54,564 nucleotides of DNA, from assembly GCA_937873205.1 (NCBI GenBank), contig CALMVO010000063.1, positions 1 through 54,564 on the forward strand. Direction: 5' to 3'. Shown piece by piece: positions 14,920 through 22,838 of the stretch. Below the pieces are notes generated by a model. It ran no database searches. It was not told the DNA's origin and saw nothing but the letters and a program-made list of their open reading frames with translations. The translations under genes were made by a program, and so were the position numbers. Source of the stretch: an uncultured Acetobacteraceae bacterium (GTDB lineage Bacteria > Pseudomonadota > Alphaproteobacteria > Acetobacterales > Acetobacteraceae). The first letter of the stretch is position 1. Each line of letters starts with the position of its first letter.

Positions 14920-15900
14920 TCACCGCATGCTGAGCTGCTTGGCCGGCAATGCGGTGTTCAGCCAGATCCCGTGCGGGCTGCGGCCGGCCGTGATGTAGGT
15001 GACCGCCGACGTCACCGGGTCGATGATCGCCACCTTCTGCCGCCAGCGCAGCGTCGCCCACAGCTTGCCCTCCGGGCCGAACACGATGTCGTCCGGGCCG
15101 CCCGGCACGCGGTAGCTCTTCACGATCGCAAGGCTGTCCCAATCCAGCTGCTCGATGACGCCCGACACCCGGCAGGTCACGTAGAGCAGGTGCTTCGACG
15201 GCATCACGAACAAATTGTGCGGCCCCGGCGCCATCTGGATCCGGCGGTCCACCTGGCCGGTCGCCGGATCGACCTCGGCCACGTAGGTGGTGCCCATGTC
15301 GCCGACCAGCAGCTTGCCGTTGTGCCAGAGCACGCCCGCCGGCGTGCTGCCAACGGCGGTATCCCACAGCACCCGGCCGGTGGCGGTCTGGATCGCGATC
15401 AGCCGCCCGGTGTCCTGCAGGCTGACATACACCACCGAGGAGTCCGGCGCGTAGTTGATGTGGCTCGGCATCGAGGCCGCCGGCACCCGGTGCTGCAGCG
15501 TCATCGTGGCGGCGTCGTAGATGTCGATCTGATCGCGGGCCAGCCCGGCGACGGTGAGGGTGCGCCCGTCCGGGCTGTACTGGAGCTGGTACGGGTCCGC
15601 CATCGGCACGTGGCGGATCAGCAGCCCGGTCTGCGCATCGATGAAGAAGGCGGCGTTGCCGGCGGTGTCGCCCACCACCAGGGTGCGGCCGTCCGGGGTG
15701 GCGGCCATGTGGTGCGGCTCGCGCAGCACCGGCAGACGGCGGATCAGCGCGTGGCTGTCGATGTCGAACTCGTCGATCGAGGCATCCGCCGAGTTCAGCA
15801 CGAAGGCGATCCGCGCCGCCTGCGCCGGCCACGCCGCCAGCAGCAGCGCCGCCGCCCCGATGACGCTGAGGCGGAGGGTGGGCCTGCTGACCTGTCGCAT
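14920..15900 (-). CDS. Secreted YncE/YVTN-type beta-propeller protein
   Basis: 326 residues. The N-terminus has a signal peptide (RPTLRLSVIGAAALLLAAWPAQA, cut likely after AQA). The rest is a series of about 42-residue beta-propeller blades with recurrent motifs: ATPDGRTLVVGDTAGNAAFF, YSPDGRTLTVAGL, YAPDSSVVYVSLQDTGRLIA and FGPEGKLWATLRWRQKVAII. Such YVTN/lactonase-like propellers are periplasmic; the substrate or partner is unknown. ATG at 15898-15900 is preferred over a TTG one codon upstream. It has no obvious operon partners and ends against the Fic pseudogene. Confidence 0.85.
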   Translation of the reverse strand: MRQVSRPTLRLSVIGAAALLLAAWPAQAARIAFVLNSADASIDEFDIDSHALIRRLPVLREPHHMAATPDGRTLVVGDTAGNAAFFIDAQTGLLIRHVPMADPYQLQYSPDGRTLTVAGLARDQIDIYDAATMTLQHRVPAASMPSHINYAPDSSVVYVSLQDTGRLIAIQTATGRVLWDTAVGSTPAGVLWHNGKLLVGDMGTTYVAEVDPATGQVDRRIQMAPGPHNLFVMPSKHLLYVTCRVSGVIEQLDWDSLAIVKSYRVPGGPDDIVFGPEGKLWATLRWRQKVAIIDPVTSAVTYITAGRSPHGIWLNTALPAKQLSMR

Positions 15901-16107
15901 CAACGCGTTCGCCTAAGCTATTCCCGGACCACCGTTTCCGCGCCGGCGGAACCGCCACCCGATCCGCCATGCAAGGCCAGACCGACGCGTCTTGTGTCAA
16001 TGGAAAAATGCCGCCCCTTGCCTCTCCGGACGATCTTGCCACATGACAGCGGCAGGACCGCACCCGGTCCGTTTCGGGCCCGAAGGCCGCGATCAGGAAC
16101 CCGCCCC

Positions 16108-16665
16108 ATGTTCATCGAGACCGAGGACACCCCCAACCCGGCAACCCTGAAGTTCCTGCCCGGCCGCGACGTCATGGGAACCGGCACCGCCGACTTCACC
16201 AACCCCCTGGCCGCCGAACGCTCCTCGCTCGCCTCCACCCTGTTCGAGCAGGCCGGCGTGGCCCGTGTGTTCCTCGGCGGCGACTTCATCGCCGTCACCA
16301 AGTCCGACGACGTCGCCTGGAGCGAGCTGAAGCCGCAGGTGCTGGCGATCATCGTCGACCAGTTCGTCTCCGGCCGCCCGCTGATCGACGCCGAGAGCGA
16401 CGCCGCGTTCGAGGACGTGGCGCCGGAGGACCGCGAGATCGTCGACCAGATCAAGGAGCTGCTGGACACGCGGGTGCGCCCGGCGGTTGCCGGTGACGGC
16501 GGCGACATCGTGTTCCGCGGCTACCGCGACGGCGTCGTCCGCCTGCACATGCAGGGCGCCTGCGCCGGCTGCCCCTCGTCCCGCGCCACGCTGAAGCACG
16601 GCGTCGAGAACATGCTGCGCCACTACGTGCCCGAGGTGGTGTCGGTCGAGCAGGTCGAGGCCTGA
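16108..16665 (+). CDS. Nfu-type iron-sulfur cluster carrier
   Basis: 185 residues in the standard alphaproteobacterial layout. An N-terminal Nfu domain (MFIETEDTPNPATLKFLPGR) covers residues 1-88. The C-terminal NifU-like domain (IKELLDTRVRPAVAGDGGDI) carries the cluster-binding CAGCPSS (Cys near 152 and 155). It receives [4Fe-4S] clusters and passes them to apo-enzymes; SdhB, NasA and NirB in this window are plausible clients. It heads a compact group with the nitroreductase, tsaB and rimI (gaps 18, -4 and -4 nt). Confidence 0.93.
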   Translation: MFIETEDTPNPATLKFLPGRDVMGTGTADFTNPLAAERSSLASTLFEQAGVARVFLGGDFIAVTKSDDVAWSELKPQVLAIIVDQFVSGRPLIDAESDAAFEDVAPEDREIVDQIKELLDTRVRPAVAGDGGDIVFRGYRDGVVRLHMQGACAGCPSSRATLKHGVENMLRHYVPEVVSVEQVEA

Positions 16666-16683
16666 TCCGGGACCTGGACGAGG

Positions 16684-17265
16684 ATGACCGACGAGGCCGC
16701 CCTCGACCTGCTGTTCCGCCAGGCCCGTACGCCGTCCGGCTGGACGCCGGCGCCGATCGAGCAGGACACGCTCCGCACCCTCTACGACCTGCTGAAGCTG
16801 GCTCCCACCTCCGGCAATTGCTCGCCGGGGCGCTTCGTGTTCCTGGCCTCGCGCGACAGCCGCGAACGGCTGCGGCCGGCGCTGTCCGAGGGCAACATGG
16901 AGCGGGTGATGGAGGCGGCGGTCACGGTCATCGTCGCGCACGATCCGCTGTTCTACGAGCAGTTCTCCCGGCTCTACCCGACCGAGGAGGCGCGCTCCTG
17001 GTTCGCCGCCGACCTCGGTCTGGCCGAGGAGACCGCGCTGCGCAATGCCACCCTGCAGGGTGGCTACCTGATCCTGGCGGCCCGCGCCCTCGGCCTCGAC
17101 GTCTATCCGATGTCGGGCTTCGACAACGTCCGCGTCGACGAGATCTTCCTGGCCGGCCCGGGTTGGCGCTCCAACTTCCTGGTCAGTCTCGGCCACGCCG
17201 ACGGCGCGCCTGCCGCGCCGCGGTCGCCGCGCCTCACCTTCGACGAAGCCTGCATGCTGCTGTGA
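16684..17265 (+). CDS. Nitroreductase-family protein, RutE/malonic-semialdehyde-reductase type
   Basis: 193 residues. LAPTSGNCSPGRFVFLASRD and LQGGYLILAARALGLDVYPM, then SGFD, are signatures of the RutE/YdfG-like branch of flavin-dependent nitroreductases (FMN, NAD(P)H). RutE reduces malonic semialdehyde in uracil degradation, but no other rut gene is here, so the substrate is open. Its TGA overlaps the GTG of tsaB by 4 nt (GTGA). Confidence 0.85.
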   Translation: MTDEAALDLLFRQARTPSGWTPAPIEQDTLRTLYDLLKLAPTSGNCSPGRFVFLASRDSRERLRPALSEGNMERVMEAAVTVIVAHDPLFYEQFSRLYPTEEARSWFAADLGLAEETALRNATLQGGYLILAARALGLDVYPMSGFDNVRVDEIFLAGPGWRSNFLVSLGHADGAPAAPRSPRLTFDEACMLL

Positions 17266-17951
17266 GCGACCCAGCCCCCGCTCCTGCGAGGGTGCTGGTG
17301 CTGAACGCCGCCTCGGTCCGCCTGGGGGCCCGCTTCGGCTTGCTGGAGCACGGCGTCCTCCGCCGCGAGGGCCTGTCGGAAGGGCAGGGTGCCGCCAACG
17401 GGCTGGCGCCGTTGCTGGACCGCAGCGTCCGCGCCCTGGGCTGGCGGGCATCCAGCCTCGACATGATCGCGGTGGTGGTCGGCCCCGGCAGCTTCACCGG
17501 CCTGCGTGCCAGCGTCGCATTGGCGCATGGGCTGGCGCTCGGCGGCAGCGGCGCGGTGGTTGGCGTCACCGTCGGCGAGGCGCTGGCTCCGGCGCTCCGC
17601 GCGCGGGCCGGCGACGCCGCGATCTGGTGCGTGAGCCAGGCCCGCCGCGGCCGCGTCTTCATCGAGCGCCCGGACCTGAACGACGCGCCGATCAACGCCG
17701 CGATGCTGGACGCGCTGCCGCCCTGCGACGGCTCCGTGCTGGTCGCCGGCGATGCCGAGGCGGCGCTGGTGGACGCGCTGCTGCAGCGCGGCGACCAGGT
17801 TCGGCGTGCCGGCATCGCGGCTCCGTCGGTGCCGGAGATCGCCGCGGCCGCCTCGCGTCGCCTGTCCGGAGCGCTGCCGCCGCGCCCGGCGCAGCCGCTC
17901 TACGTCGACGCGCCGGAAGCCCGGTTGCCCACGGCGCAGCCGTCAGCATGA
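17262..17951 (+). CDS. tsaB: tRNA t6A37 biosynthesis protein TsaB
   Basis: 229 residues from a GTG overlapping the upstream stop. VLVLNAASVRLGARFGLLEH and VVVGPGSFTGLRASVALAHG, then LAL, are the TsaB ASKHA-fold signatures. TsaB is the scaffold partner of TsaD in the complex that transfers threonylcarbamoyl to A37 of ANN-decoding tRNAs. The usual aspartate of the first motif (NTA/DTS) is an Asn here. The stop overlaps the rimI start (ATGA), a classic tsaB-rimI pair. Confidence 0.92.
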   Translation: MSDPAPAPARVLVLNAASVRLGARFGLLEHGVLRREGLSEGQGAANGLAPLLDRSVRALGWRASSLDMIAVVVGPGSFTGLRASVALAHGLALGGSGAVVGVTVGEALAPALRARAGDAAIWCVSQARRGRVFIERPDLNDAPINAAMLDALPPCDGSVLVAGDAEAALVDALLQRGDQVRRAGIAAPSVPEIAAAASRRLSGALPPRPAQPLYVDAPEARLPTAQPSA

Positions 17952-18400
17952 TCCTGACCGGCCCCGACGCCGCCGCCCCGCTGGCAGCGCTGCACGGGGC
18001 CTGCTTCCCGCTCGCCGAGCGTTGGGACCGGGCGGCGATGGCCGAGCTTCTGGCGATGCCCGGCTGTTTCGCCGTGACCGACGGAGCTGGCGCTGAACCG
18101 AGCGGCCTGGCGCTGGCCCGGGTGGCCGCCGACGAGGCCGAGCTGCTGACGCTGGGCGTGCGGCCGGTGGCGCGGCGGCGGGGCCTGGCCCGCGCGCTGC
18201 TGCACCGACTGGGCGCCGAGGCCGCCCGCCGCGGCGCCGGCGCGCTGTTCCTCGAGGTGGCGGTGGCCAACCCGCCCGCCCTGGCTCTGTATCGCGCCGT
18301 CGGCTTTGCGGAGGTCGGCCGGCGCCGGCGCTACTACCCCGATGGCGGCGACGCGCTGATCCTGGCCCGCCGCCTCGACCGGCCGGTCAGCACCGTCTGA
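17948..18400 (+). CDS. rimI: Ribosomal protein S18 alanine N-acetyltransferase
   Basis: 150-residue GNAT protein. The acetyl-CoA loop is VRPVARRRGLARALLHRLGA, and LFLEVAVANPPALALYRAVG, then FAEVGRRRRYY, is the diagnostic RimI C-terminal half. The position immediately after tsaB (ATGA overlap) supports RimI over a generic GNAT. The last 14 nt overlap the convergent TusA-like gene. Confidence 0.9.
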   Translation: MILTGPDAAAPLAALHGACFPLAERWDRAAMAELLAMPGCFAVTDGAGAEPSGLALARVAADEAELLTLGVRPVARRRGLARALLHRLGAEAARRGAGALFLEVAVANPPALALYRAVGFAEVGRRRRYYPDGGDALILARRLDRPVSTV

Positions 18401-18626
18401 TCCGCAGCCGCGTCACCCCGTCCGCCAGGGCGGTGGTCTCCAGCAGCGCGTGGCCGAGCGCCACGGCGTTGGCCGACACGTTGCGCAGCGGCTCGGGCCC
18501 ACGCAGCCGCACCTCCAGCACGTCGCCGGGCCCCAGCCGGTCGAGCGCCAGCCGGGTGCGTACGAAGGTCATCGGGCAGATGTCAGACGTGATGTCGAGG
18601 ACGGTGACTGTGTCGGGACCTGTCAT
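18387..18626 (-). CDS. TusA/SirA-like sulfurtransferase family protein
   Basis: 79 residues with the family motif DICPMTFVRTRLALDRLGPG (Cys-Pro followed by a conserved Arg) and the SirA-like two-layer alpha/beta pattern. TusA-type proteins carry persulfide sulfur for thiouridine or cofactor synthesis. Which acceptor applies here is unknown. It is convergent with rimI, the two 3' ends overlapping by 14 nt. Confidence 0.85.
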   Translation of the reverse strand: MTGPDTVTVLDITSDICPMTFVRTRLALDRLGPGDVLEVRLRGPEPLRNVSANAVALGHALLETTALADGVTRLRIRRC

Positions 18627-18700
18627 GCGCGCGAGGCCATCGTTGGGGGTGAATACAGGTTGCGGCAGGATGGGGTGCTTCCTACAAGCGCGCCAGTAAC

Positions 18701-19138
18701 GTGACCGGACTCGACATGATGGACCAGGATACCGGCATCGACATGCTTGCGCTGACCGCCCAGATCGTGGCGGCCCACGTCTCCAATGCCACCGTGGCGG
18801 CGGACGCGCTGCCGAAGCTGATCGGCGAGGTGTTCCGCGCGCTGTCCGAGGTCGGCGAGCCGCCCGCCGCGGCTCCTTCCGTGCCCGACCGGCCGCAGCC
18901 CGCGGTGCCGGTCAAGCGGTCGGTCTATCCCGACTACATCGTGTGCCTGGAGGACGGCAAGAGGCTGAAGATGCTGAAGCGGCACCTCAAGACCGCCTAC
19001 GGCATGACGCCCGACGCCTATCGCCAGCGATGGGGACTGCCGTCGGACTACCCGATGGTGGCGCCGAGCTACGCCAGCCAGCGTTCGGCCCTGGCCCGGC
19101 GGATCGGGCTCGGCCGCAAGCCGGCCGGCCCGGACTGA
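18701..19138 (+). CDS. mucR: MucR/Ros-family zinc-finger transcriptional regulator
   Basis: 145 residues. The conserved part is residues 70-140: SVYPDYIVCLEDGKRLKMLK, RHLKTAYGMTPDAYRQRWGL, PSDYPMVAPSYASQRSALAR. This is the MucR/Ros DNA-binding domain. The second zinc-ligand Cys of the classical finger is lost, as in many MucR proteins. Homologues are global, H-NS-like silencers at AT-rich sites in alphaproteobacteria. Starts at GTG 18701 or ATG 18716/18719 are all possible. Position just before fur is a common alphaproteobacterial arrangement. Confidence 0.9.
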   Translation: MTGLDMMDQDTGIDMLALTAQIVAAHVSNATVAADALPKLIGEVFRALSEVGEPPAAAPSVPDRPQPAVPVKRSVYPDYIVCLEDGKRLKMLKRHLKTAYGMTPDAYRQRWGLPSDYPMVAPSYASQRSALARRIGLGRKPAGPD

Positions 19139-19254
19139 GGTCCGCCGCCGCCGGCTCCCGCCCGTCCGTGCCCGGGCGAGAGCGTGTCCGATCCGCCACA
19201 GACCGGGGGTGTCCCATTGGACAATCCGGGCCCGGATCGGCTACGCCGCGAAGC

Positions 19255-19773
19255 ATGGCTGCGGCTGGTGAGGCGATGGAATCGCGCATTGAGCGCCTGT
19301 GCATCGATCGCGGGCTGAAGATGACCGGCCAGCGCCGCGTGATCGCCCGTGTGCTCTCCGAAGCCGAGGACCACCCCGACGTCGAGGAGCTCTACCGGCG
19401 TGCAGCCCGCCTCGACAGCCGTATCTCGGTCGCCACCGTCTACCGCACGGTCCGGCTGCTGGAGGAGAAGGGCATCTTGGAGCGCCGCGACTTCGGCGGC
19501 GGCCGCGCCCGCTACGAGGCCACCGAGCACGGCCACCACTACCACCTCATCGACATCGACAGCGGCCGCGTGATCGAGTTCGAGGATGCCGAGCACGAGC
19601 AGCTGATGCGCCAGATCGCCGGCCGGCTCGGCTTCGACCTGGTCTCGCACCGCATGGAGCTGTTCGGCCGCCGGCACCGGGAGCCGGCCCCCATCACGGG
19701 CGGCGCCGCGGGGACCGGAACCGACAAGGCGGATCCCCAGGCGGGCTCCAGATCCGGGACCAGGCACCGATGA
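19255..19773 (+). CDS. fur: Fur-family metalloregulator
   Basis: Up to 172 residues. The winged helix is RIERLCIDRGLKMTGQRRVI, then SVATVYRTVRLLEEKGILER. The metal/dimer domain holds the His-rich HGHHYHLIDIDSGRVIEFED and E at HEQLMRQI. The CxxC structural zinc site of E. coli Fur is absent, as usual for alphaproteobacterial Fur/Mur, so iron versus manganese sensing cannot be read. ATG at 19276 (MESRIERLC) is a good alternative start. The stop overlaps the next start (ATGA). Confidence 0.9.
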   Translation: MAAAGEAMESRIERLCIDRGLKMTGQRRVIARVLSEAEDHPDVEELYRRAARLDSRISVATVYRTVRLLEEKGILERRDFGGGRARYEATEHGHHYHLIDIDSGRVIEFEDAEHEQLMRQIAGRLGFDLVSHRMELFGRRHREPAPITGGAAGTGTDKADPQAGSRSGTRHR

Positions 19774-20618
19774 CGATGACGAAGCCGATCACGGCCGCCC
19801 TGATGCCGCCGCCGCCCGCGCGGACCGGCTTCGGCGAGCTCCGGGCCGGCCAGCTCGGCGTGCGGATCGCCACGACCGACGCCGAGCGCGAGGCGGCGCA
19901 GGCGCTGCGCTACCGCATCTTCTACGACGAGATGGGCGCCGTCCCGGACGAGCGCGTGCGGGCCGCGCGGCGCGACGTCGACATGTTCGACGACGTCGCC
20001 GACCACCTGCTGGTGATCGACCACGCCCGCGGGTCCGGCCCGCGTGGCATCATCGGCACCTACCGGCTGGTGCAGAACGAGGCCGCCGCCCGGATCGGCC
20101 GGTTCTACACCGCGGACGAGTACGACATCAGCACCATCACCGGCTTCCCCGGCCGGCTGCTGGAGCTGGGCCGCTCCTGCATCGACCGCCAGTATCGCGG
20201 CCGGGCGGCGATGCAGCTGCTCTGGCGCGGCATCGCCGCCTACGTGTTCCTGCACCGTATCGACGTGATGTTCGGCTGCGCCAGCCTGCCCGGCACCGAT
20301 CCCGCCCGGCTGGAGGCCGAGCTCACCTTTCTCTACCACAACCACCTGGCGCCCCCCGCGCTGCGGCTGCGGGCACTGCCGTCCCGCCACGTCGAGATGC
20401 GCCGGCTGGATCCGGCCAGCTTCGATCATCGCCGCACCCAGCAGTCGCTGCCGCCGTTGATCAAGGGCTACCTGCGCCTGGGCGGCTTCATCGGCGACGG
20501 CGCCGTGATCGACCGCCAGTTCAACACCACCGACGTTGCCGTGGTGGTCAAGACCGACCTCATCACGGACAAGTACTACCGGCACTACGAGCGCCAGCTG
20601 CGCGAGGCGATCTATTGA
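19770..20618 (+). CDS. OlsB-like GNAT acyltransferase (ornithine-lipid type)
   Basis: 282 residues. Motifs AQALRYRIFYDEMGAVPDER, GIIGTYRLVQNEAAARIGRF, LELGRSCIDRQYRGRAAMQL and MFGCASLPGTDPARL fit the GNAT branch that includes L-ornithine N-acyltransferase OlsB and 'hemolysin-like' acyltransferases. OlsB makes lyso-ornithine lipid from ornithine and 3-hydroxyacyl-ACP. No OlsA-type O-acyltransferase is adjacent, so the acceptor is inferred. Start overlaps the fur stop; a second ATG lies 6 nt later. Confidence 0.82.
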   Translation: MTMTKPITAALMPPPPARTGFGELRAGQLGVRIATTDAEREAAQALRYRIFYDEMGAVPDERVRAARRDVDMFDDVADHLLVIDHARGSGPRGIIGTYRLVQNEAAARIGRFYTADEYDISTITGFPGRLLELGRSCIDRQYRGRAAMQLLWRGIAAYVFLHRIDVMFGCASLPGTDPARLEAELTFLYHNHLAPPALRLRALPSRHVEMRRLDPASFDHRRTQQSLPPLIKGYLRLGGFIGDGAVIDRQFNTTDVAVVVKTDLITDKYYRHYERQLREAIY

Positions 20619-20637
20619 GCCGGCGCCGGCGCCGGCG

Positions 20638-22203
20638 GTGACCGTCACGGCGCTGCCGCGCCCGCGGACGTCGGACGGGATCCTGAGCCGGCTGTCCCGC
20701 AGCCCCGACCTGCGCGCCCTGCTGCTGGGGCTGGCCTCCGCCCTGGCGCTGCCGCCGCTCTACGGACTGCCGGTGCTGCTGCTGACGGTGCCGGCCCTGC
20801 TCGGGCTGCTCGCCGGCGCCCCGGACTGGCAGCGGGCGCTGCGCCATGGCTTCGTCTTCGGCATGGGGCTGCACACCGCCGGACTCTACTGGCTTACCGA
20901 CGCCATCCTGGTGCGGGTGCACGAGTTCTGGTGGGTGCTGCCGCTGGCCGCCCCCGGCGGCGCGCTGCCGCTGTCCTGCTTCACCGCGCTGGCCTGCGTG
21001 GCCGTGCGGGCGGTGCCGCCGGGCTGGCGTCGGGTGCTGCTGTTCGCCAGCGCCTGGACCCTGTCCGACCTCGGCCGCACGCTGCTGTTCTCGGGCTTCC
21101 CCTGGAACCTCTGGGGCGAGGACTGGTCGTTCCCGAACCGCCTCGGCGACGTGATGATCCAGCCCGCCGCCTGGGTCTCGGTGCACGGGCTCACCTTCCT
21201 CACCGTATTGCTGGCCGCCCTGCCGACGCTGGGCCGGCGCGGCTGGCTGGCCGGCGCCGCCATCCTGGCGCTATGGGCCGGCGCCGGCGCCGCCCGGCTG
21301 GCGCTGCTGCCGCACCCGGCCGCCACCGGCCCGCTGGTGGTGTTGGTGCAGGGCGACGTGCCGGAGACCGAGAAGCAGGATCGCGGCCAGGCGCGCACCG
21401 TGTTCCGGCGCTACGTGGCGCTGACCGCCGCTGGCGTCGCGGAGGCCGGGCGGCGGCGGACCGCGGCGGCGACCCCCGCCCGGCCGATCGCCTTCGCCTG
21501 GCCGGAGAGCGCCTTCCCGGGTCTGATCGACGAGGACCCGCTGGCCCGCCAGGTGCTGATGCAGGCGGCGCCAGCCGCAGCCGCAGGCCTCGTCGGCAGC
21601 GTGCGCTTCGACGCGCATGGGCGGCCGCGCAACAGCCTGGTCACCGTGCTGCCGGACGGCGCCGTCGGCGCCGTCGACGACAAGTTCCACTTGGTGCCGT
21701 TCGGCGAGTACCAGCCCGGCTTCCTGCCGGTGCAGCTGGTGCCCGGCGGCGGTTTCGCCGCCGGCCCCGGTCCGCGCACCCTGCACCTGCTCGGCCTGCC
21801 GCCGGTCGGCGCACTGATCTGCTACGAGGTGATCTTCCCAGGCCAGGTGGTGCAGCCCGACGACCGGCCGGCCTGGCTGCTGAACGTCACCAACGATGCC
21901 TGGTACGGCGACAGCTCGGGTCCGCGCCAGCACCTGCAGATGGCGCGGATGCGCGCCGTCGAGGAGGGTCTGCCGCTGGCCCGGGCCGCCAACACCGGCA
22001 TCTCCGCCGCCTACGACGCCACCGGCCACCTGCTCGGCCGACTCGGCTGGGGCGTCTCCGGAACGGTGGTGGTGGCGCTGCCCGGCCCGCTGCCGCCGCC
22101 CCTGTTCGCCCGCCTCGGCAATGCGGAGCCGCTGCTGCTGTGTCTGCTCGGCATCGTCGTCGCCCTCGTCCCCGGATTGTTTCGAGTCTTTTTCAGGAAT
22201 TGA
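20638..22203 (+). CDS. lnt: Apolipoprotein N-acyltransferase
   Basis: 521 residues from a GTG at 20638. The N-terminal 200 residues hold six or so hydrophobic segments (DLRALLLGLASALALPPLYG and following). The periplasmic nitrilase-like domain has the full catalytic set: Glu290 (FAWPESAFPG), Lys349 (DDKFHLVPFGEYQP) and Cys395 (GALICYEVIFP). It adds the third acyl chain to lipoproteins at the inner membrane. The 19 nt before the GTG are a short CGGCGC tandem without a clear Shine-Dalgarno, so translation probably depends on coupling to the upstream gene. Confidence 0.95.
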   Translation: MTVTALPRPRTSDGILSRLSRSPDLRALLLGLASALALPPLYGLPVLLLTVPALLGLLAGAPDWQRALRHGFVFGMGLHTAGLYWLTDAILVRVHEFWWVLPLAAPGGALPLSCFTALACVAVRAVPPGWRRVLLFASAWTLSDLGRTLLFSGFPWNLWGEDWSFPNRLGDVMIQPAAWVSVHGLTFLTVLLAALPTLGRRGWLAGAAILALWAGAGAARLALLPHPAATGPLVVLVQGDVPETEKQDRGQARTVFRRYVALTAAGVAEAGRRRTAAATPARPIAFAWPESAFPGLIDEDPLARQVLMQAAPAAAAGLVGSVRFDAHGRPRNSLVTVLPDGAVGAVDDKFHLVPFGEYQPGFLPVQLVPGGGFAAGPGPRTLHLLGLPPVGALICYEVIFPGQVVQPDDRPAWLLNVTNDAWYGDSSGPRQHLQMARMRAVEEGLPLARAANTGISAAYDATGHLLGRLGWGVSGTVVVALPGPLPPPLFARLGNAEPLLLCLLGIVVALVPGLFRVFFRN

Positions 22204-22313
22204 GACTGGGTCATGTTATTGACCAGCCTTGCCGGAGGCCTTGCGTATCCCGTGGCGCTTGACAATTTAAGGTTGCACTTACATGTTTGATGCATCGTAT
22301 AGGTGAAAGGGTC

Positions 22314-22838
22314 ATGGTGAAGCACACCTCCGCCAAAAGGCAGGAGACCGTGGACGAGGCAGACCGCCTGACGGACACGCCTCCCGGAGACCGCGAATCT
22401 CGCCCGAGCCCGATCGACGTCCATGTCGGCGGCCGTATCCGGCTGCGCCGCACCCTGTTGCAGATGTCGCAGGAGCGGCTCGGCGACGCGCTCGGCCTCA
22501 CCTTCCAGCAGGTGCAGAAGTACGAGCGCGGCGCCAACCGGGTCGGCGCCTCTCGGCTGTTCAACCTCTCGCGCGTGCTCGACGTGCCGGTGAGCTTCTT
22601 CTTCGACGACATGCCGGCCGCGTGCGGCGCCAGCGGCGGCGGCCGGTTGCCGGCGATGCAGGCCGGCGGCTTCGCCGAGGCGCAGGAGGGCTTCGGCGCG
22701 CCGGACGACCTGTTCAGCCGCAAGGAGACCGTCGAGCTGATCCGCGCCTACTACCGCATCACCGAGCAGCCGGTCCGCCGCCGCGTGCTTGACCTGATCA
22801 AGTCGATGGGCCCCGGGACGGGTTCTGCGGCCCAGTAG
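22314..22838 (+). CDS. XRE-family helix-turn-helix regulator (PraR-like)
   Basis: 174 residues. The HTH lies at residues about 35-95 (VGGRIRLRRTLLQMSQERLG, DALGLTFQQVQKYERGANRV, GASRLFNLSRVLDVPVSFFF). The C-terminal segment ETVELIRAYYRITEQPVRRR is typical of the alphaproteobacterial PraR/HTH proteins that often follow lnt. ATG at 22314 is preceded by AGGTGAAAGG; an ATG at 22290 is possible. A TTGACA at 22259-22264 could be its -35. Its 3' end overlaps the convergent MFS gene by 41 nt. Confidence 0.88.
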   Translation: MVKHTSAKRQETVDEADRLTDTPPGDRESRPSPIDVHVGGRIRLRRTLLQMSQERLGDALGLTFQQVQKYERGANRVGASRLFNLSRVLDVPVSFFFDDMPAACGASGGGRLPAMQAGGFAEAQEGFGAPDDLFSRKETVELIRAYYRITEQPVRRRVLDLIKSMGPGTGSAAQ

